Assembly: GCA_014523485.1 (NCBI GenBank)
Contig: JAATVK010000113.1
Span: 1 to 8,295 of the forward strand
Source of the DNA: Nitrososphaerales archaeon TH5894
GTDB lineage: Archaea; Thermoproteota; Nitrososphaeria; Nitrososphaerales; Nitrososphaeraceae
Direction: 5' to 3'
DNA length: 8,295 bases
Shown: positions 5,534 through 8,295 of the stretch, in pieces
How positions within the stretch are numbered: position 1 is the first letter of the stretch
Layout of the letters: each line of letters begins with the position of its first letter
Position numbers and translations under genes: made by a program
The notes under the pieces: model-generated
Database searches by the model: none
What the model was told of the DNA's origin: nothing
Seen by the model: the letters and a program-made list of their open reading frames with translations, nothing else

Positions 5534-5998
5534 GTGATGATAAATAAACTCACTAGTTTATCCAAATATCAAAAAATCCGATATCTTACTATAATACCAT
5601 TACTTTCAATTTGTATTCCATCTTTTAGTATAGATGTACAAGCACAACAACAACAATCATCTTCAATAAATAATACTTCTAATAGTACTGCTAATATAAA
5701 AGCTGATAGAATAAATTTAGCAATTGAAAATCTGGTCGTGGACAGAAGTGTCACTAACTTAATTGAAGTAAAGGGAGATATTAAGAATAATAGTACACTT
5801 GATTTACATGAAATAAAAGTTTCTGCTGAATATTATGATAAAACTGGACCTTTATTAGAAAAAGTCGAGCATTTTATTACTTCTCCTCCGTTCATATTAA
5901 AACCAAATGAGCAAGTATCTTTTGATCGTTTAGAAGTTATTGGCTTTCATAAACTAGGTGATTATAATATAGTTGCAAGTGGTGAACCTATTAATTAA
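5534..5998 (+). CDS. Secreted FxLYD-domain-like protein
   Basis: This encodes 154 residues from GTG 5534, or 153 from ATG 5537; both fit the TATA spacing and are hard to separate. A signal peptide is clear: basic residues to R16, a hydrophobic core (YLTIIPLLSICIPSF, 17-31), and a probable cleavage site after VQA (37). A Q/S/N/T-rich linker (38-54) follows with several NxS/T sequons. Residues about 77-135 match an FxLYD-like beta-sandwich: VKGDIKNNSTLDLHEIKVSA, EYYDKTGPLL, then PPFILKPNEQVSFDRLEV. Such domains occur in exported, often envelope-associated proteins of archaea and bacteria, and usually serve binding rather than catalysis. The partner is unknown. The protein should lie outside the cytoplasmic membrane. 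It has its own promoter and a palindrome upstream. Confidence 0.75.
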   Translation: MMINKLTSLSKYQKIRYLTIIPLLSICIPSFSIDVQAQQQQSSSINNTSNSTANIKADRINLAIENLVVDRSVTNLIEVKGDIKNNSTLDLHEIKVSAEYYDKTGPLLEKVEHFITSPPFILKPNEQVSFDRLEVIGFHKLGDYNIVASGEPIN

Positions 5999-6341
5999 CC
6001 ATCACTTTTCAGAATTCAAATGACCTGACAAAAATATTCGAATGGACCTGTGACATTCAATCTTGTTTTTATTTTATGTAGAATTATGCTAACACGATTA
6101 TTCAAATTTGATTCTCAGTACAATAGGAAATATAAAATAATAATCGATGTCCCATAAGAATATTATCTCGAAATATTGGAAATTTAAAGATAAAACATAA
6201 TTATTACTATTGAAGAAACAATCTACAATTGAAAAATAATAAGGTAAAACTTATTACTAAATTTAATCTATAATTTACAAAAGAAATAGATAGATAATAT
6301 TATAATATAATATATATTAGAGAAAGGTAGGCCAAAATTTA
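5999..6341. other. Intergenic stretch upstream of pyrE; no gene seen
   Basis: Neither strand has a plausible coding frame. A small hairpin TAATAAG/CTTATTA (6237-6243 with 6250-6256) lies about 90 bases before pyrE. The right end is the pyrE promoter and leader. I saw no attenuator or riboswitch-like structure. Confidence 0.5.
6297..6330 (+). promoter_or_regulatory. AT-rich promoter and weak ribosome-binding site of pyrE
   Basis: A run of TATAATATAATATATATTA-type sequence (about 6300-6319) supplies TATA-like sites. AGAAAGG (6321-6327) lies about 14 bases before the GTG at 6342 and could act as a weak Shine-Dalgarno element, unlike the other genes here, which show none. Transcript start cannot be fixed. 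Confidence 0.35.
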
Positions 6342-6995
6342 GTGAATAATAAAAAGATATTAGAAGATCTTATAAAAGAAAAAGCAATACTAATATCTGA
6401 CTATGATAAACCATTTAAACTTTCTAGTGGCGAATTTAGCCATTACTATTACAATTCTAAAAATTGTATTTTAGATCCAGTTGGATTAGATATTATTAGT
6501 GACTTATTATTAAAAGAAGTTAGAAAGTTTAAAGTTAAATCTGTAGGTGGATTGGAAACAGGTTCAATTCCATTGGTTACTGCAATATGCTTGAAGAGTT
6601 CTTTAACTGAATCTGATCCGCTATCGGCATTCTTTGTAAGAAAAGAACCAAAAAAACATGGACCTCAATCAGATGGTCCATTGTCTTGTTTTGAAGGAAA
6701 TCCACTAACTCCAATTGTAATAGTGGATGATGTAATAACTACAGGAAAAAGTGTGATAAATAAAACACTTAATCGAATAAAAAAATTGGGCATGGAAGTA
6801 TCAGGAATAATTTGTATAATTGATAGGGAACAAGGTGCAGAAGAGTTGTTTAAAGAAAATAATGTAGGATTTCACGCTTTATTTAGACATTCTGCTGATT
6901 TTAAGAAATATATAGATAATAAAATTGATGAAAAAAGGAAAATATATGAACAAAAACAAAAGAAACAATTAGAAGTTTCATCTGTTTCTCATTAA
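6342..6995 (+). CDS. pyrE: Orotate phosphoribosyltransferase
   Basis: This enzyme joins orotate to PRPP to give OMP, the fifth step of de novo pyrimidine synthesis, in the cytoplasm. The 217-residue protein shows the family marks in order: FKLSSGEFSHYYYNSKNCI (25-43), the orotate-side hood with the usual serine-glycine turn; GGLETGSIPLVTA (69-81), the equivalent of GxExxGxxxA; FVRKEPKKHG (98-107), with the mobile-loop lysines and His; and IVIVDDVITTGKSV (125-138), the PRPP-binding motif with the DD pair. The core ends near residue 192. A basic, Gln-rich tail (about 193-217) makes it slightly longer than many OPRTs. The start is GTG. No other pyr gene adjoins it, and a fused OMP decarboxylase is absent. 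The key residues look intact. Confidence 0.93.
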   Translation: MNNKKILEDLIKEKAILISDYDKPFKLSSGEFSHYYYNSKNCILDPVGLDIISDLLLKEVRKFKVKSVGGLETGSIPLVTAICLKSSLTESDPLSAFFVRKEPKKHGPQSDGPLSCFEGNPLTPIVIVDDVITTGKSVINKTLNRIKKLGMEVSGIICIIDREQGAEELFKENNVGFHALFRHSADFKKYIDNKIDEKRKIYEQKQKKQLEVSSVSH

Positions 6996-7117
6996 ATTCT
7001 CTATTATTGCTTCTTGTCAATATTGCAATAGGAATTACTATCTTGAATTATATTTTGTATAATTATTATTATAAAGTTTTTAGGAATGTTAATTAAATTG
7101 GTTCAAGTATATATATT

Positions 7118-7303
7118 ATGAAAATTTTTCCTAGTCGGTCTGAGAGAGAAAACTTTATTTTTCTTATTGGGATGATAATAATTATTATTGGTATACTAGC
7201 TTTGCTACTTGCTTATGTTTTCTTTCCTATCCAACCCTCTGATATAGGACGAACAGCAGTCCCCGAAATCTTGATATGGAAAATCTATCAAATCATACAT
7301 TAA
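7118..7303 (+). CDS. Small single-helix membrane protein, unrecognised
   Basis: From ATG 7118 this encodes 61 residues: a charged N-terminus (KIFPSRSEREN), one strong membrane helix at about 13-36 (FIFLIGMIIIIIGILALLLAY), then FFPIQPSD and a short amphipathic end. The arrangement of charges then helix then aromatic/proline border looks like a real small membrane protein. No family is recognised. It follows pyrE by 122 bases and may be in the same transcript. A minus-strand frame of about 63 codons without a good start overlaps its 3' half and the following bases (reading QEKIEENGFVKKGFRIDN, then DCCSSYIRGLDRKE), so the coding strand is not entirely certain. Confidence 0.45.
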   Translation: MKIFPSRSERENFIFLIGMIIIIIGILALLLAYVFFPIQPSDIGRTAVPEILIWKIYQIIH

Positions 7304-7655
7304 TTTAATCAAGTTATCAATTCTAAAACCTTTTTTGACAAAACCATTCTCTTCAATTTTTTCTTGGTACGTATAATTAGATTTATAATTTAATGATTAA
7401 GGCTATGATGCTAGTCTAGTAGGATTTTCTATTGATTAAGATTCTCAATGCCAGTCTTGAATATTCAGCTTTAGTATAAGGGAAGTTTTTTGTTTGTAGA
7501 GTAGAAAAGGTCAGGTAATAATTAATAAATTATTATCCTTCCTAGATCTTTTTATTATAAATCAAAATAATATAAATTTAGTCCCTATTTATTAATAATA
7601 TTTTTTCTATCATTAACTTTAATTTGGAATTATAAATATGACCAACAGCTAGAGA
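7304..7655. other. Intergenic stretch with a terminator-like hairpin; no gene seen
   Basis: No plus-strand frame is convincing here. The left 80 bases are overlapped by the minus-strand frame mentioned under the gene at 7118. A stem-loop followed by a T-tract lies at 7513-7554. The right end has TTATAAATA (7630-7638), a TATA-like site for the next ORF if it starts at 7656. Confidence 0.45.
7513..7554 (+). terminator. Stem-loop followed by T-tract, terminator-like
   Basis: AGG-TAATAATT (7513-7523) pairs with AATTATTA-(T)-CCT (7528-7539) around an AATA loop, with one bulged T. It is followed after nine bases by CTTTTTATT. It would stop plus-strand transcription, but the nearest upstream plus-strand gene ends 210 bases earlier. 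Confidence 0.4.
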
Positions 7656-7916
7656 ATGCATCACATTTTTCATTCTATTTGGTATTTTAAATTTTATAAA
7701 AGAATATTTGATGTTATTCTTATGTTACACCCTGATACTAAATCGATTATTTTAACTGAAATAACTATTGTGACAATTCTAACTTTGCCATTACCAAGTC
7801 TGAGTGTGTATGGGTTTAGTCCAACTCTTCATACGGCAGATTTTGAACCTAATTCTTACATAGATAAAAGTGAAATAATGAATAACACTAAAGCTGAACT
7901 TTCCACAAAAATTTAA
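7656..7916 (+). CDS. Short secreted-type protein, possibly truncated
   Basis: The longest frame starts at ATG 7656 (86 residues), but an internal ATG at 7722 (residue 23, MLHPDTKS) is probably better. It is followed by a signal-peptide-like core IILTEITIVTILTLPLPSLS and a likely cleavage near VYG/FSP, and TTTTATAAAA (7692-7701) lies 21-30 bases upstream. A TATA-like site also precedes 7656, so both remain possible. The mature part is only about 34 residues (FSPTLHTADFEPNSYIDKSE..., then NNTKAEL) with no recognised domain. After the TAA (7914-7916) the frame stays open for about 23 more codons (EPQENKYFDYYFQVSY...), so this may be the front of a secreted protein that has decayed. Function unknown. 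Confidence 0.4.
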   Translation: MHHIFHSIWYFKFYKRIFDVILMLHPDTKSIILTEITIVTILTLPLPSLSVYGFSPTLHTADFEPNSYIDKSEIMNNTKAELSTKI

Positions 7917-8153
7917 TTAGAACCACAAGAAAACAAATACTTTGATTATTATTTTCAAGTTTCTTACTTTGCATTTGTGCTTTTATTATTAGAAACTTAA
8001 TGAAGTAAAAAAAAAGGAGTTGAAATTAAAAAGAGTTCAACAAAACCAAGCAAAATAATTCTTACAATAATAATTTTTAAAGAAGATGAAAAAAGTAAAT
8101 GTGGATGAATTACCAATGAAAAAATTTACTACTATTACTGTTACTAAATAGAA

Positions 8154-8294
8154 TTATCGTATTCTGTTGGCTAAATAAATGAAAATAATTCCTATTATTA
8201 AAATGGACAAGGTCAATACAATCATTTCAAAAATTTTGGTAGAAGCTGGAGAGTACAGAATAATTGCCAAGCCGTATAAACTTGTTAAGATAAA
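8154..8294 (-). CDS. C-terminal end of a membrane protein (5' end outside window)
   Basis: Read on the minus strand from the right edge, the frame gives 46 residues and a TAA at 8154-8156. They form two hydrophobic segments: ILTSLYGLAIILYS near the edge, then IVLTLSILIIGIIFIYLA, ending in a short basic tail (NRIR). A polar turn (PASTKIFE) separates them. This is the usual look of the last helices of an inner-membrane protein. The family cannot be named from this piece. On the plus strand just to the left, a 21-codon frame (8086-8151) looks like chance. Confidence 0.5.
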   Translation of the reverse strand, partial: FILTSLYGLAIILYSPASTKIFEMIVLTLSILIIGIIFIYLANRIR

Positions 8295-8295
8295 A

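Noticed and set aside
8086..8151. 21-codon ORF MKKVNVDELP...
   Set aside because: Too short to support, with no ribosome-binding site or family resemblance.
1..8295. CRISPR array, insertion sequence, integrase or attachment site
   Set aside because: No regularly spaced repeats of CRISPR length, no terminal inverted repeats flanking an ORF, and no transposase or recombinase motifs were seen on either strand.

Overview
The window is very AT-rich DNA that reads as archaeal, most likely a Nitrososphaerota (Thaumarchaeota) chromosome of the soil ammonia-oxidiser type. This is inferred from TTG/GTG starts, TATA boxes about 20-30 bases before start codons (leaderless promoters), small two-helix membrane proteins, secreted FxLYD-type proteins and a PsbP-like protein. 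No lineage marker such as rRNA or amoA is present, so the assignment is not proven.

Layout, left to right. The C-terminal end of an alpha/beta hydrolase (2-346, +) runs in from the left edge. It converges on a PsbP-like membrane-anchored protein (447-1127, -), whose upstream reading frame continues to about 1310 and encodes two more membrane helices but is cut by an in-frame TAA. A stretch of about 850 bases without a convincing gene follows. It holds hairpins, a GC-richer patch of related stem-loops and two weak ORFs. Next comes an array of TTAACCTAA elements (2210-2314) ahead of a small ribbon-helix-helix/zinc-knuckle-like protein (2376-2726, +) whose natural start seems to have been lost by a one-base frameshift. 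A His-rich NicO/RcnA-like metal transporter lies on the minus strand (2970-3674). The plus strand then carries a two-helix membrane protein (3933-4172), a DUF985 cupin (4519-5010), a secreted FxLYD-type protein (5534-5998), orotate phosphoribosyltransferase (6342-6995), a small membrane protein (7118-7303) and a short secreted-type ORF (7656-7916). The C-terminal end of a membrane protein enters from the right edge on the minus strand (8154-8294).

The genes do not form one pathway. Gaps of 120-520 bases separate most of them, and several have their own promoter-like element, so they look like single-gene units. No RNA gene, CRISPR array, transposase or integrase was recognised. The most unusual part is 1900-2730: a putative DNA-binding protein behind repeated short elements, with a disrupted start and a structured, gene-poor flank. 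Two apparently broken reading frames (at 1200 and 2350) may be real decay or sequence errors.
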